A DNA stretch of 64,000 nt from Paenibacillus piscarius (GTDB taxonomy: Bacteria; Bacillota; Bacilli; Paenibacillales; Paenibacillaceae), in assembly GCF_022234545.1 (NCBI RefSeq), contig NZ_JAIEUI010000021.1, forward strand, positions 62,001-126,000, given 5' to 3'. Of the stretch, positions 25,309 through 33,700 are shown in pieces (within the stretch, counting starts at the first letter, position 1; each line of letters begins with the position of its first letter). Made by a program: the position numbers and the translations under genes. The notes under the pieces are model-generated. The model searched no databases and was not told where the DNA came from. It saw only the letters and a list, made by a program, of their open reading frames with translations.

Positions 25309-26157
25309 ATGAATGTTGAAGACATTAATGAAAATGATGTAATCTACCGATGTATCGGCAAAGATTTTAATCAAGGTATTTTATCTTGCGGCTTTATGCG
25401 GAAAAGATCAGCAGAGCGTTCTCAATATGATTTTAAGATAGGCTATTACAGCTGTTTTTTAGTATTGCAAGGCAGCGGAAAGTTTATTTCTGCGGACGGT
25501 ACCGTTACTCCTATGCAAGCAGGTGATCTTGTTCAACGTTTACCTGAACGTTTGCACTCTACTGCAATTGAACCAGATGGTAATTGGATCGAGTTTTATA
25601 TCAGTGTCGGGTATCCTGTCTATTCCTACTTAAAGACACTTGGAATTATTAATTCCGATAAGGAAGTTCAATCGACACAGCATACGAATGATTTTTTCTT
25701 TGATTTTCTATCCTTGCTGAAAGCCTTGAAAAGTGCAACAGATGAAAGTCTTCCCTCCCTGCTAATGAAGTCTCAGGATTTGATTATCCGGTTACACACT
25801 AGCATTCATAATGCTCATAGCAATGAAAATGAAAGTAAAATAACAAAAGCTTGCGAGCTTATTAGTGTTTCCAATGATATTCACTTTGATATTCAGGAAG
25901 TGGCAGCTGCCGTGAATATGGGCTACGAGAAATTCCGGAAATTGTTCAAAGATACTACGGGGATTTCCCCTAAGCGATATCACACTGAACATTTAATGAG
26001 ACAGGCCAAAATGATGCTGTTATCTGGCCTTCCCATCAAACATGTAGCCGTTAGTCTGGGTTACGGGGATATATACTCATTCACCAAACAATTCACTAAG
26101 TCAGAAGGGGTATCTCCAGGACGGTATATTCGTAAAACAAAACCTGTTCAAAATTAA
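25309..26157 (+). CDS. AraC-family regulator of the beta-galactosidase
   Basis: A 282-residue regulator with an N-terminal cupin sugar-binding half (YYSCFLVLQGSGKFISADG, MQAGDLVQRLPERLHST) and a C-terminal AraC DNA-binding half (FDIQEVAAAVNMGYEKFRKLFKDTTGISPKRY, then IKHVAVSLGYGDIYSFTKQFTKSEGVSP). AGGAG lies before the ATG. The GC content is low, like lacZ, so the two genes probably travelled together. It should activate lacZ in response to a galactoside; this is inferred from the divergent arrangement. Confidence 0.86.
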   Translation: MNVEDINENDVIYRCIGKDFNQGILSCGFMRKRSAERSQYDFKIGYYSCFLVLQGSGKFISADGTVTPMQAGDLVQRLPERLHSTAIEPDGNWIEFYISVGYPVYSYLKTLGIINSDKEVQSTQHTNDFFFDFLSLLKALKSATDESLPSLLMKSQDLIIRLHTSIHNAHSNENESKITKACELISVSNDIHFDIQEVAAAVNMGYEKFRKLFKDTTGISPKRYHTEHLMRQAKMMLLSGLPIKHVAVSLGYGDIYSFTKQFTKSEGVSPGRYIRKTKPVQN

Positions 26158-26159
26158 AT

Positions 26160-26300
26160 CGCTAAAAAAAAGCAACTCATCCGTAGACAAGTTGCATAGT
26201 AAACGTTCCTTGTGTTTTTTCAGTGAGCGGAGATGCATCAATATCTCATTCTCAATACAACGGGCGGCAAAAGTAGCCAGCTTCGTGCCCTTGTTCGGGC
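26160..26300 (-). pseudogene. sigK fragment (codons 96-123) with synonymous divergence
   Basis: Read on the minus strand, 26207-26300 encodes PNKGTKLATFAARCIENEIL and the following MHLRSLKK, identical at the protein level to residues 96-123 of the intact SigK encoded 700 bases away, yet the DNA differs at many third codon positions. The frame then diverges (HKERLLCN...) and ends at TAG 26160-26162 inside a terminator. Upstream it is open back to the TGA that ends the 59-codon frame. The silent-only differences mean that this piece descends from a separately evolved functional sigK. It covers the region where skin-type elements split sigK in Bacillus and Clostridioides. Confidence 0.7.
26164..26195 (-). 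terminator. Terminator of the minus-strand 59-codon gene/sigK fragment
   Basis: Minus strand: GCAACT and AGTTGC arms, then T8. It also sits just after the 3' end of the plus-strand AraC gene, but there is no T tract in that direction. Confidence 0.65.
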
Positions 26301-26319
26301 AAACATCGTTGCCTTTGTC

Positions 26320-26499
26320 TCATTCATGGATAAAATCCTGTTCATTCATTTTCTCAATTTCACCCGTACTATATTCTCTAACAATTTGCCCCTCATTTGT
26401 CTGATATACTATATATGTTCCATTTGCTTTAGCATCCAACTTCGCCCGGTCACCTGTTAACCGAATCAATTTAGCAAGGTCCTTCGTAAGATTCATCAT
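26320..26499 (-). CDS. Small hypothetical protein (59 aa)
   Basis: A 59-codon frame beginning MMNLTKDLAKLIRLTGDRAK, with a central KANGTYIVYQTNEGQIVREY strand pattern and an acidic end (KMNEQDFIHE). GAGGTG stands about 10 bases before the first ATG, and a TG-extended -10 lies at 26533-26538, so it looks expressed. Its TGA is in frame with the sigK fragment directly downstream, so the two form one transcription unit with the terminator at 26164. Function not recognised; it may be a leftover of an inserted element. Confidence 0.5.
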   Translation of the reverse strand: MMNLTKDLAKLIRLTGDRAKLDAKANGTYIVYQTNEGQIVREYSTGEIEKMNEQDFIHE

Positions 26500-26532
26500 T
26501 CCACAAACACCTCATTTCACACTTATAGTTCG

Positions 26533-26545
26533 AGTATACCACAGT
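26533..26545 (-). promoter_or_regulatory. Extended -10 promoter of the 59-codon gene
   Basis: Minus strand ACTGTGGTATACT, identical to the element at 18653-18665, 34 bases before the first ATG. Confidence 0.45.
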
Positions 26546-26609
26546 ACAGCGCATTTTATATCGGCTTCAATCCAATACAGATAACACAATGATTTTTGAA
26601 TATCTTATT

Positions 26610-26663
26610 AAAAAACACAAACAACCTGCAGGACCGAGACATCTAATGTCTCATTCCTACAGG
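26610..26663 (-). terminator. Terminator of sigK
   Basis: Arms 26625-26640 and 26648-26663 pair almost fully (CCTGCAGG end with CCTACAGG end) around a 7-base loop; on the minus strand the stem is followed by a T-rich stretch. Confidence 0.65.
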
Positions 26664-26675
26664 CGTTTTCTTACC

Positions 26676-27377
26676 TCACCGCTTCACCTTATAAAACTCA
26701 TGATACAGCTTCATAAGCGCCCTCTTCTCAATCCGCGACACATAACTCCGCGAAATCCCCAGCTCCTTCGCAATTTCCCGCTGTGTCCGCTCCTCCCCGC
26801 CAGTGTCCAGGCCAAAGCGGCCGACTACAACTTCCTTCTCCCGGTCATCCAAAATATCCAGATTCCGATAAATCTTGCTCTTCTCGATCTTCAGATCCAC
26901 TTCTTTAATCACATCATCGGTCTCCGAGCCGAGAATATCGATCAGGGTGATCTCATTGCCCTCTTTATCCGTGCCAATCGGATCGTGGAGGGATACGTCT
27001 TTACGTGTTTTTTTGAGCGACCGGAGGTGCATCAGGATCTCGTTCTCGATACACCGGGCGGCAAAAGTAGCCAGCTTCGTGCCCTTGTTCGGGCGGTAGC
27101 TCTCGATGGCCTTGATCAGCCCGATGGTGCCGATGGAGATCAGGTCCTCCATGTCTTCGCCGGTGTTGTCGAATTTCTTGACTATATGGGCAACCAGCCG
27201 CAGGTTATGCTCGATCAGCAGGTTCCGTGCCTTGGCATCTCCCTCGGCCATCATGCCTAAGTATTTGCTCTCATCCTGCTCCGATAGAGGCTGGGGAAAA
27301 GCGTTGTTCCTTACGTAGGATACCAGCAGCGTCAGTTCTTTGATCAGCAGCGCAATCGTGCTTATGATTCCAGGCAA
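26676..27377 (-). CDS. sigK: RNA polymerase sporulation sigma factor SigK
   Basis: The 233-residue protein is a full SigK: pro-sequence at the start (MPGIISTIALLIKELTLLVSY), SYVRNNAFPQPLS, region 2 (LLIEHNLRLVAHIVKKF, EDLISIGTIGLIKAIESY), region 3 and region 4 helix-turn-helix (TQREIAKELGISRSYVSRIE). SigK directs the last mother-cell stage of sporulation (coat and cortex genes) after membrane cleavage of the pro-sequence by SpoIVFB. The gene is not interrupted by a skin element. It starts at TTG 27377 with GGGAGGTG 9 bases upstream. A sigma-E-type -10 lies at 27448-27456, consistent with mother-cell expression. Confidence 0.95.
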   Translation of the reverse strand: MPGIISTIALLIKELTLLVSYVRNNAFPQPLSEQDESKYLGMMAEGDAKARNLLIEHNLRLVAHIVKKFDNTGEDMEDLISIGTIGLIKAIESYRPNKGTKLATFAARCIENEILMHLRSLKKTRKDVSLHDPIGTDKEGNEITLIDILGSETDDVIKEVDLKIEKSKIYRNLDILDDREKEVVVGRFGLDTGGEERTQREIAKELGISRSYVSRIEKRALMKLYHEFYKVKR

Positions 27378-27447
27378 CTTGGCGACACCTCCCGCACATG
27401 TACAATGAAACCGATCAGTTAGCAGAACAACGGGTTCATGGTCCCTT

Positions 27448-27456
27448 TATTGTATG
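27448..27456 (-). promoter_or_regulatory. Sigma-E/sigma-K-type -10 element before sigK
   Basis: On the minus strand CATACAATA matches the sigma-E -10 (CATACANT) and sigma-K -10 (CATANNNTA). It lies about 70 bases before the start. An AC dinucleotide 17 bases upstream could be the minimal sigma-K -35. Confidence 0.55.
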
Positions 27457-27515
27457 TGGGTAGGTGCCTAGAAGTGCATGTACGGAGAAAATAGGTACGG
27501 GCTTCCTACGCCCGC

Positions 27516-28144
27516 TTAATCACTCGGCATCGCACCCTTCTTACTATTATCATAGCTCCAGGCCACCACCGTTGCACTGTCCCGCCCAAGTTGTTCATGC
27601 ACCCCCGTCAATATTTCCGCCACACATTCCTCCAGATTCTCTCTACCCGTAAAAGCTTCATACAGCCTGCGCGGGTCCTCCAGCAGCCGTGCGCCCACTC
27701 CAGTAGTCCGTCAGTGGTCATCACAATCACGTTACGGCCCTGCCGCAGCTCGCGGATGCCGGAGGAGTAGCATGGGACGGGCTGGGCGAAGGTGTTGACG
27801 AAGCCGATCCACTCATAATAATTGCGCTGGTTAAGCGCATATTGCCCGCGGGCCGCCAGCTCGGGGTGCAGCAGATACAGTGAGTTATCTCCCACCGATA
27901 ACCACCACAGGTAATTGTCCATGCGCACACAAATCAGACATGCGGTCTCCCCTGTTACCTGCCTGCACTGATTCAGGAATGACTCTGATTGGAAAATCGA
28001 CAGCAAAAAAGCCTCCAGCTCCCGGAACGCCCGCTGAACCGGCAGCGACAGAAGCCTGATGATTTCACCTGCTTCATAGTTGATCGTGCAGACCAGCAGT
28101 TCGGCACTTTCCGCCGTATTATGCGCATCCAGGATGCACTTCAT
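27516..28144 (-). pseudogene. PP2C-like serine/threonine phosphatase, frameshifted
   Basis: The first 145 or so residues (MKCILDAHNTAESAELLVCT, ETACLICVRMDNYLWWLSVGDNSLYLL, VIVMTTDGLLEW) look like a PPM/PP2C phosphatase, with GDN and TTDGLLE strands typical of SpoIIE/PP2C-type cores. Just after TTDGLLE, near 27697, the frame breaks: the natural continuation (GARLLEDPRRLYEAFTGREN to GRDSATVVAWSYDN) is in another frame. One base missing in GAGTG-GGCGCA would explain it. Either the gene is inactivated or the read has an error there. A weak hairpin (CGGGC/GCCCG at 27498-27514) follows. RBS GGGGGAGA before the ATG. Confidence 0.65.
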
Positions 28145-28206
28145 GCTCCATACTTCTCCCCCTGTCCCGCCTGCCGGATTCTATATATCTACTATACTCA
28201 TTCCCT

Positions 28207-28256
28207 CAAGCGGAAACGGCTATGCCGTTCTTTTTAAGGACGGTACCGTTTCAGCG
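28207..28256. repeat. Structured intergenic element with two nested palindromes
   Basis: The 50 bases can fold on themselves: an outer CGGAAACGG pairs with CCGTTTCAGCG, and each arm holds its own palindrome (ACGGC-TAT-GCCGT and ACGGTACCGT). Such double palindromes in spacers are typical of dispersed repeat families in Paenibacillus-like genomes. It lies between the PP2C-like gene start and the GNAT terminator. Only one copy is in the window. Confidence 0.4.
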
Positions 28257-28304
28257 AGAAATATAAGGATAAGTTATCGTGTGCAACCTATAAATTATAT
28301 TTTA

Positions 28305-28341
28305 ACAAAAAAACAGCAGAAGCAACATCTACTGCCTCTGC
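28305..28341 (-). terminator. Terminator of the GNAT gene
   Basis: Minus strand GCAGAGGCA and TGCTTCTGC arms with one G-U pair, an 8-base loop, then TGTTTTTTTG. Confidence 0.7.
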
Positions 28342-28356
28342 CGCCTTTCTAGCCAT

Positions 28357-29010
28357 TCATATTTCCGGCAGCACCGACATCTTGAAGCTCCAGTTGCCGA
28401 TGGTGGTTCCGTTCCGTTCAATGGAGGTGTAGTCAAACTCGGTGAATCCGTTCTTGGTATAGAATCTTCTGTTGATCTCACTGTTCGTGAAGGTCACAAA
28501 TGATTCAGGCAGCTTCCCATTGGTCTGCTCCTGAATGTAAGGAATCACGCAGTCCCGGAGCATTCTGCTGCCAAGCTGCTGGCCTCTGGATGAGTGGTCT
28601 ACGGCCAGGGATTCCAGGAACCAGGACTGCTTTTTGAGCACCTTGCTGGGTTCATGGCCTTCATTGAGAGTCTTCAGGAATCTGAGCACCTTGGGGATGC
28701 TGACGGTTCTGAATAACCGGAGTGCACCGGCACGGAGATAGTCCCATATCCCGATTTCCTTACTATAGGGGCGTTCGATGATTGCGCAGCTTTTAATCTG
28801 CTGATTCTCTTCTCCTACGAATACGATACTCTTCTTATAATAGGCCCCAATGTATACCTGGAAGACCTCAGTCAGGAACTCTACAAATTTCTCCCCGGTT
28901 CTGAATTCGCTGCGGATCTCACGGCATAACGGATAATCTGCAAATGACAGGGCATTAAGACGGGCTACGGCGGGCAATTCCTCGGGTCTTGGTCTTCTGT
29001 AATTGATCAT
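28357..29010 (-). CDS. GNAT-family N-acetyltransferase
   Basis: A 217-residue acetyltransferase. The acetyl-CoA site is in LESLAVDHSSRGQQLGSRML (usual R/Q-x-x-G-x-G/A pattern), followed by the C-terminal FVTFTNSEINRRFYTKNGFTEFD typical of GNATs. The N-terminus (PRPEELPAVARLNALSFADY) is the substrate half. Good RBS (GGGAGGG) before the ATG. A pair of 12-bp palindromes at 29092-29132 lies upstream, so it may be regulated. Substrate unknown. Confidence 0.8.
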   Translation of the reverse strand: MINYRRPRPEELPAVARLNALSFADYPLCREIRSEFRTGEKFVEFLTEVFQVYIGAYYKKSIVFVGEENQQIKSCAIIERPYSKEIGIWDYLRAGALRLFRTVSIPKVLRFLKTLNEGHEPSKVLKKQSWFLESLAVDHSSRGQQLGSRMLRDCVIPYIQEQTNGKLPESFVTFTNSEINRRFYTKNGFTEFDYTSIERNGTTIGNWSFKMSVLPEI

Positions 29011-29079
29011 GCGGGTTCCCTCCCGGGTTCTTTTGAATTAAATTCTATCTATCCCGCAGGCCCTTGGTAATACACAATC

Positions 29080-29138
29080 GTAAGCAAAATATCCGTTAAC
29101 GAACAATGTAGCGCAAAGTGTCCGTTAACGGATAGTGT
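29080..29138. repeat. Imperfect 29-bp direct repeat with palindromic core
   Basis: Two adjacent units share the pattern GTA(GC)GCAAA(G)T(G)TCCGTTAACG. The core is the 12-bp palindrome TCCGTTAACGGA at 29121-29132 and its near copy TCCGTTAACGAA at 29092-29103. It lies between the TetR-type gene and the GNAT gene. It could be a double operator for the GNAT gene or a small intergenic repeat. Confidence 0.45.
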
Positions 29139-29145
29139 AGCAGGT

Positions 29146-29697
29146 TTATTTCCATAGGAAACCGAACAGATTGGACAGACACGAGGTGACTTCCTCCGGC
29201 GCCATGGAGAAATCGGTCTCCATCCACCACATAATCATGCCAACCACGCCGGAAGAATAATAAGCGACCAGAGGCGGCAGCGAACTGCTGGCGAGTTGCA
29301 CACCTTCTGCCTGGCAGACTGTGAGTATATTGGTAAAAAAGCTGATGAACGTACCTTGAAGCAGCTTCTCTAATTCATCTGAGGCTTCGGCAACAAAGAG
29401 ATTATGGTACAGCTTCTTGTTGCCGCGAATATCCAGCAGGACCTCCAGAATCAGCTCCTCCGGGGGCGAGTCACTCAGGAGGATCGCTTCCAGTCCCTGC
29501 TGCTCCTGCTGCAGAATATAAGAGATGAGCTTATATTTATCCTCGAAATGAGCATAGAACGTGGTGCGGCCTACGACAGCTGTCCGGCATAGATCATTTA
29601 CGGTGATTTTACGAAAAGGCTTGTGTTCAAGCAAGGTTTCCATCGCCTTAACAATCGCTTCCCTGCTCTTGGTGATTCGAATATCCTCTTCAGACAC
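29146..29697 (-). CDS. TetR/AcrR-family regulator
   Basis: A 183-residue repressor starting at GTG 29697 (GGGGGAG upstream). The N-terminal helix-turn-helix is ITVNDLCRTAVVGRTTFYAHFEDK, preceded by IVKAMETLLEHKPF. The C-terminal half is the all-helical ligand domain seen in TetR_C_7-like regulators (LYHNLFVAEASDELEKLLQ, LVAYYSSGVVGMIMWWMETD). It may control the downstream GNAT gene or the divergent secreted-protein/efflux operon at 29970; the latter arrangement is classic for TetR. Confidence 0.85.
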   Translation of the reverse strand: MSEEDIRITKSREAIVKAMETLLEHKPFRKITVNDLCRTAVVGRTTFYAHFEDKYKLISYILQQEQQGLEAILLSDSPPEELILEVLLDIRGNKKLYHNLFVAEASDELEKLLQGTFISFFTNILTVCQAEGVQLASSSLPPLVAYYSSGVVGMIMWWMETDFSMAPEEVTSCLSNLFGFLWK

Positions 29698-29969
29698 GTG
29701 TCAGCTCCCCCTGCGGTTTGAGTAAATGCTTCTATTCTACTGCCGGAACCAGGGGATAGCAAGACTGTATACCTGTCTCCCGGCGGAAGGATGGTTCTGC
29801 GGCATGGCGGACTTTCAGTTTATAAAAAGTTTAACTCTAATTTATCTTTCCCCCGAATTTGCCCTCTTTTTATTTATCCCGGTGTTAATCCTTTCCCGTA
29901 AGATAGGAAACATCTTCTAGCGGCTGCCTTAAGCCGCCGGTTGGATGATGAATGCCGGGAGGGAATGAA

Positions 29970-32525
29970 ATGAAGAATCAACGTGCCTGTGCCGCTCTGG
30001 TATTAGGGATGATTATTGCAAGTACGCACCTGGCGTTATCCGCATCTGCGGCGCCAAGCAGCGTTACGGCAAATAAGACGCAGCAGCAGAATACCAGCAC
30101 CTTGGCGCAATTACCGCCGGTCACTGTCCAGGCCGGGGTCAGCGTGAGACTGACCGATGTGCAATTAGCTAAGGCCGATGGCGGCAACAGTCTGACCTAC
30201 ACACTGGTGTACAGTAATACAAGCAGCAGCACCTATAAGCTGTTCAACGTCTTTTCCAAGATCACCACCCCTGCGGGAGCATCGCTGAAGAGCAGCCCCA
30301 TTCCCGAGGATAAAAGCAAAGCTGAGGTCGCCCCCAAGGAACAGCTAACCGTCACTTACTATGTGAATGCCGGCAAGCTGGCCTCGCCGCAAGGACTCTC
30401 GATCTCGCTGTTCGGCTTCGACTTCAGCGGCTCCGAATACCAGAAGAAGCTTGGCAGCTTCACCGTTCCGGCCGCTTATACCCCTTATGTACAGCAGGGT
30501 CTGAGCAAGCAGATTACGGTCAGCAATCTGCCGGTTACCTTGAAGCCCGAGAGCCTGCAAATCTACAGCTTCAATAACAAAACCTACGCCAAGGTCGCTC
30601 TGAGCGTAACGAATCTAGGCCCCAAGGTACTCGCTGCTCCCGGCCACCGGGTGTTCCTCGAATCCTCCGGCGGTTCTGCGTTCGAGCTGACGCTTGACAG
30701 TGCCAGCCGTGATTACAAGGTGCAGTCCGGCGAGAACAAGAAGGTATTGTATCTGGCGGAGCTCCCTGCATATATCCCCACCACCCGCATGTCGCTGCTG
30801 ATTACCGGGGAGAATGCCGGACTGAAGGCGGATCTGCCGGTGGTCTCCTTCAGGCTCCCGGAGGCGGCATATCCCAGCCTGGATGTGAATGCTTATGCCA
30901 TCCGGAAATTCGGCGTGAGCAGCAATACGATTGAGACCCAGCTGAAGCAGGCTTCTGTCTCCTCCACCGGAGAGAAGGCATTATGGACGCTCAAGCTGCG
31001 GGTCAAGAATGCCGGGAACAAGGCGGTCACCCTGCCAGCCTATGAATTATCTGTAACCGCCAAGGAAGGCTACTCCTTCCCGGTCAACAGCAAGACGCTG
31101 GCCAGCCTCACCTTGAAGCCGCTTGAGGAGAAGATCCTCCAATTCTCAGCCGAAGTGCCGCTGAAGGTGAACCAGAGTACGCTGAAGCTCCAGATGGTAG
31201 AGCCGGCCGCGGAGGGCAAGCTGATTTTCCCTGCCGCCCTGTACAAAATCCCCTATGCCCTGGAGATGACCAACTCCATAGCTTCCGAGGTCATCATGGA
31301 CAACAGCTTCGGCACCTTCGGCGTCACACTGGAGTCGCTCCAGCGGATGCCGTGGACCACCGAGGATCTGCTTGTCGCCGCCATCCGCATCCGCAATGTC
31401 AGAGAGGCGGCGGTGACACTGCCTGCCTTCACCGGGGAGATCAAGGCAGGACAAGCTGCTATAGACCCTGCGGTTCAGGTGGTGGCCGACAGCCCCAGCC
31501 GGCAGCTCCCTGCAGGGGCCAGCACTGTGTATTACGTGATCGGCAAGCTTCCCTACGAGCAGTCTGTGGACCAGCTCCGCATCGGACTGAGCAGCACAAC
31601 TGGCGATACCGCTGAACCCTTCCTCTCCCTGAATACACGTCAGGCTGCTGCGGGATTGGCTGCGGAAGATGCGGCTGCCGCCTTCCGAATGGAGACCCCA
31701 GGCAAGCGGGCAGAGGTCAAAGAGCGCCGGACGGTTCTCTATCCCGGAACAAGCCAGAATATTGTGTATACAGAGCTTGAAGTGAATAGCCTGGAAGCAC
31801 GGACAGCAGAGCTGTCCAGATTCGTGGCCTATTACAAGACGCCGGACCGCACCTATTATGAGGCGGAGGTCAGCCAATCCACACTAGCAGCAGCACCTAA
31901 GGGCAAGAGTCTGGTAACGGTATGGAGCAGGCTGCCTGCCGGTACCGACGCCTCGCAGCTGACACTTTTCATAGGAGAAGGGGTTAGCGAAGGCAAACTG
32001 ACAGCACCGGCAGGGACTCCGGCCGCCTATATTCATCCTAAGGCACTTGGAGTCCATCCGCAGACTCCGGCCGCGCTGACCACACTTGGGACTGGGGTGC
32101 CATTGTTCCCCTATACGTTTACCGTAACCCAGGCAACAGGAGCTGTGTCTGAAGGCCAGGATACGCTGAATGTCAATCTGACCTATACCCTTGCCAAGGA
32201 CAACCAGTATGATATGGGCGCTTATGCCCATAAGCTGGTCGTGCAGCTTACCGATCCTCTCGGCCAGACCCAAGAGAAGACGCTGTTGCCCGGCACCGAT
32301 CTGGTCACCGGGAGATTCCTGAGCTATCCGTTCACCCTGACAAGTAATGCCTATAAGACGCTCAGAAGCGGAAAATTCCAGGTGACCCTTTATGACGAAT
32401 TCCAGGGAGAGCGGATTCTCCTGGGCAGCCAGAGCTACTCCCTGACCTATACACCGGCAGCCAAAGCCCCGGAGGCGGCTGTCCCCAGCAACACCACTAA
32501 TCCGGATGGCGGAGGATCACGATGA
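29970..32525 (+). CDS. Large secreted protein with repeated Ig-like segments, efflux-operon leader gene
   Basis: An 851-residue exported protein with a signal peptide (ACAALVLGMIIASTHLALSASAA). The mature part is built from about five similar beta-rich blocks of roughly 130 residues, each with a pattern like LTYTLVYSN...YKLFN..., LKLRVKNAGNKAVTLPAYELSV and LTVTYYVNAGKL, that is, repeated adhesin- or carrier-like immunoglobulin folds. No enzyme motif is seen. I chose ATG 29970, with GGGAGGG upstream, over ATG 29952. Its stop overlaps the adaptor start in ATGA, so it is co-expressed with a MacAB-type exporter. It may form the extracytoplasmic part of that system or be its cargo; not recognised. 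Confidence 0.7.
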   Translation: MKNQRACAALVLGMIIASTHLALSASAAPSSVTANKTQQQNTSTLAQLPPVTVQAGVSVRLTDVQLAKADGGNSLTYTLVYSNTSSSTYKLFNVFSKITTPAGASLKSSPIPEDKSKAEVAPKEQLTVTYYVNAGKLASPQGLSISLFGFDFSGSEYQKKLGSFTVPAAYTPYVQQGLSKQITVSNLPVTLKPESLQIYSFNNKTYAKVALSVTNLGPKVLAAPGHRVFLESSGGSAFELTLDSASRDYKVQSGENKKVLYLAELPAYIPTTRMSLLITGENAGLKADLPVVSFRLPEAAYPSLDVNAYAIRKFGVSSNTIETQLKQASVSSTGEKALWTLKLRVKNAGNKAVTLPAYELSVTAKEGYSFPVNSKTLASLTLKPLEEKILQFSAEVPLKVNQSTLKLQMVEPAAEGKLIFPAALYKIPYALEMTNSIASEVIMDNSFGTFGVTLESLQRMPWTTEDLLVAAIRIRNVREAAVTLPAFTGEIKAGQAAIDPAVQVVADSPSRQLPAGASTVYYVIGKLPYEQSVDQLRIGLSSTTGDTAEPFLSLNTRQAAAGLAAEDAAAAFRMETPGKRAEVKERRTVLYPGTSQNIVYTELEVNSLEARTAELSRFVAYYKTPDRTYYEAEVSQSTLAAAPKGKSLVTVWSRLPAGTDASQLTLFIGEGVSEGKLTAPAGTPAAYIHPKALGVHPQTPAALTTLGTGVPLFPYTFTVTQATGAVSEGQDTLNVNLTYTLAKDNQYDMGAYAHKLVVQLTDPLGQTQEKTLLPGTDLVTGRFLSYPFTLTSNAYKTLRSGKFQVTLYDEFQGERILLGSQSYSLTYTPAAKAPEAAVPSNTTNPDGGGSR

Positions 32526-33700
32526 ACGTCAAAAAAACCGTATGGCTGTCAGCCGCCGTAATATTAGCCGCAGGCATAGCCGTGTATAGCCTGCGGCCGG
32601 ACCGGAGCACACAAGACAGCGTCCCTGCTGCACAGACTACTGCAGTCACCAAGGGAGATATAACCGTAACTGTGAAGGGCTCCGGCACTGTAAAAGCCAC
32701 GAATACCACGATTGTCTTTGCTAAGGATACAGGGAATGTAGCCAAGGTTCTCATTAAGGAGAATGAACAGGTCAAGAAGGGTCAGGTCCTGCTGACCTAT
32801 GAAGGAGCCAATGTAGCCAGCAATGTCAGAATCCAGCAGAATACGCTCAAGCAGTCGCAGAATGACCTGCTGGAGAAACAAGATCAATACAAGAAGCTAA
32901 TCATGGACGGAGCTGCCCTAACCGACATTGATGCGGCGAAGCTGGCTATCGAGCGAACCAAGGATACCATTACGGCTACACTGGCTGAGCTTGCAGCGCT
33001 GAAGAAGGATCATATCCCTCCCGCTTCTATTAAAGCGCCGATGGACGGAACAGTAACCAAGCTCAGCGCCTCGACCGGCGGGATGGTGACTAAAGGAGCC
33101 GAAGTCTTCTCCATAACAGACTACAAGCACTTAAGCGCTACGGTTAAAATTGATGAGCTGGATATCCCCAAGATTAAGCCGGGCATGCCCGCCACTATAA
33201 AGCTGGATGCCATGCCTGCCACATCCTATCCGGGCCGGGTCACCCGGATTGCCGATGAAGGCACCCTAACGAACGGTGTCTCCGTCTTTGAAGTGACCCT
33301 GCAGCTCACAGACCCCGCCGGAGCAAGAGCGGGCATGTCCGCACAAGGACAGATCACGATAGAAGCGAAGAAGGATATTCTGCTCCTTCCCATCGAGTCC
33401 GTGACCCAGAAGGATAACAAGTACTATGTCCAGGTCCAGGAACCGCGGCCGGAGCAGACAGCTGCCGCCAAGGGCGGCTCTCCCACCCCGCCCCCGGCAC
33501 AGATGAAGGCTGTTACTGTAGGCCTGCACGATGAGAGCCGGATTGAGATTGTGAGTGGATTAAAAGAAGGGGAACAGGTAATTATTCCGACGATCATTGC
33601 AGCCAGCACACCGGCTCCTGCCGCTCCGGGTATGTTCGATATGGGCGGTGACGAGGGCGGCGGGGGCAACAGCGGCGGCGGTGCGGAAGGAGGCTTCTAA
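32522..33700 (+). CDS. HlyD/MacA-type efflux adaptor (membrane fusion protein)
   Basis: A 392-residue protein with one N-terminal membrane anchor (VWLSAAVILAAGIAVYSL), lipoyl halves (GNVAKVLIKENEQVKKGQVLL and PPASIKAPMDGTVTKLSASTGGMVTKG), a helical hairpin of about 80 residues between them, a beta-barrel (AGMSAQGQITIEAKKDILLLPIESV) and a Gly-rich tail. In Gram-positives it forms an extracytoplasmic conduit over a MacB permease. It overlaps the upstream secreted-protein gene (ATGA) and the downstream ATPase gene (TAATG). Confidence 0.87.
   Translation: MNVKKTVWLSAAVILAAGIAVYSLRPDRSTQDSVPAAQTTAVTKGDITVTVKGSGTVKATNTTIVFAKDTGNVAKVLIKENEQVKKGQVLLTYEGANVASNVRIQQNTLKQSQNDLLEKQDQYKKLIMDGAALTDIDAAKLAIERTKDTITATLAELAALKKDHIPPASIKAPMDGTVTKLSASTGGMVTKGAEVFSITDYKHLSATVKIDELDIPKIKPGMPATIKLDAMPATSYPGRVTRIADEGTLTNGVSVFEVTLQLTDPAGARAGMSAQGQITIEAKKDILLLPIESVTQKDNKYYVQVQEPRPEQTAAAKGGSPTPPPAQMKAVTVGLHDESRIEIVSGLKEGEQVIIPTIIAASTPAPAAPGMFDMGGDEGGGGNSGGGAEGGF

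Noticed and set aside
26160..27377. Active skin element inside sigK
   Set aside because: The sigK gene is complete and uninterrupted; only a 94-bp related fragment lies outside it, with no recombinase gene in the window.
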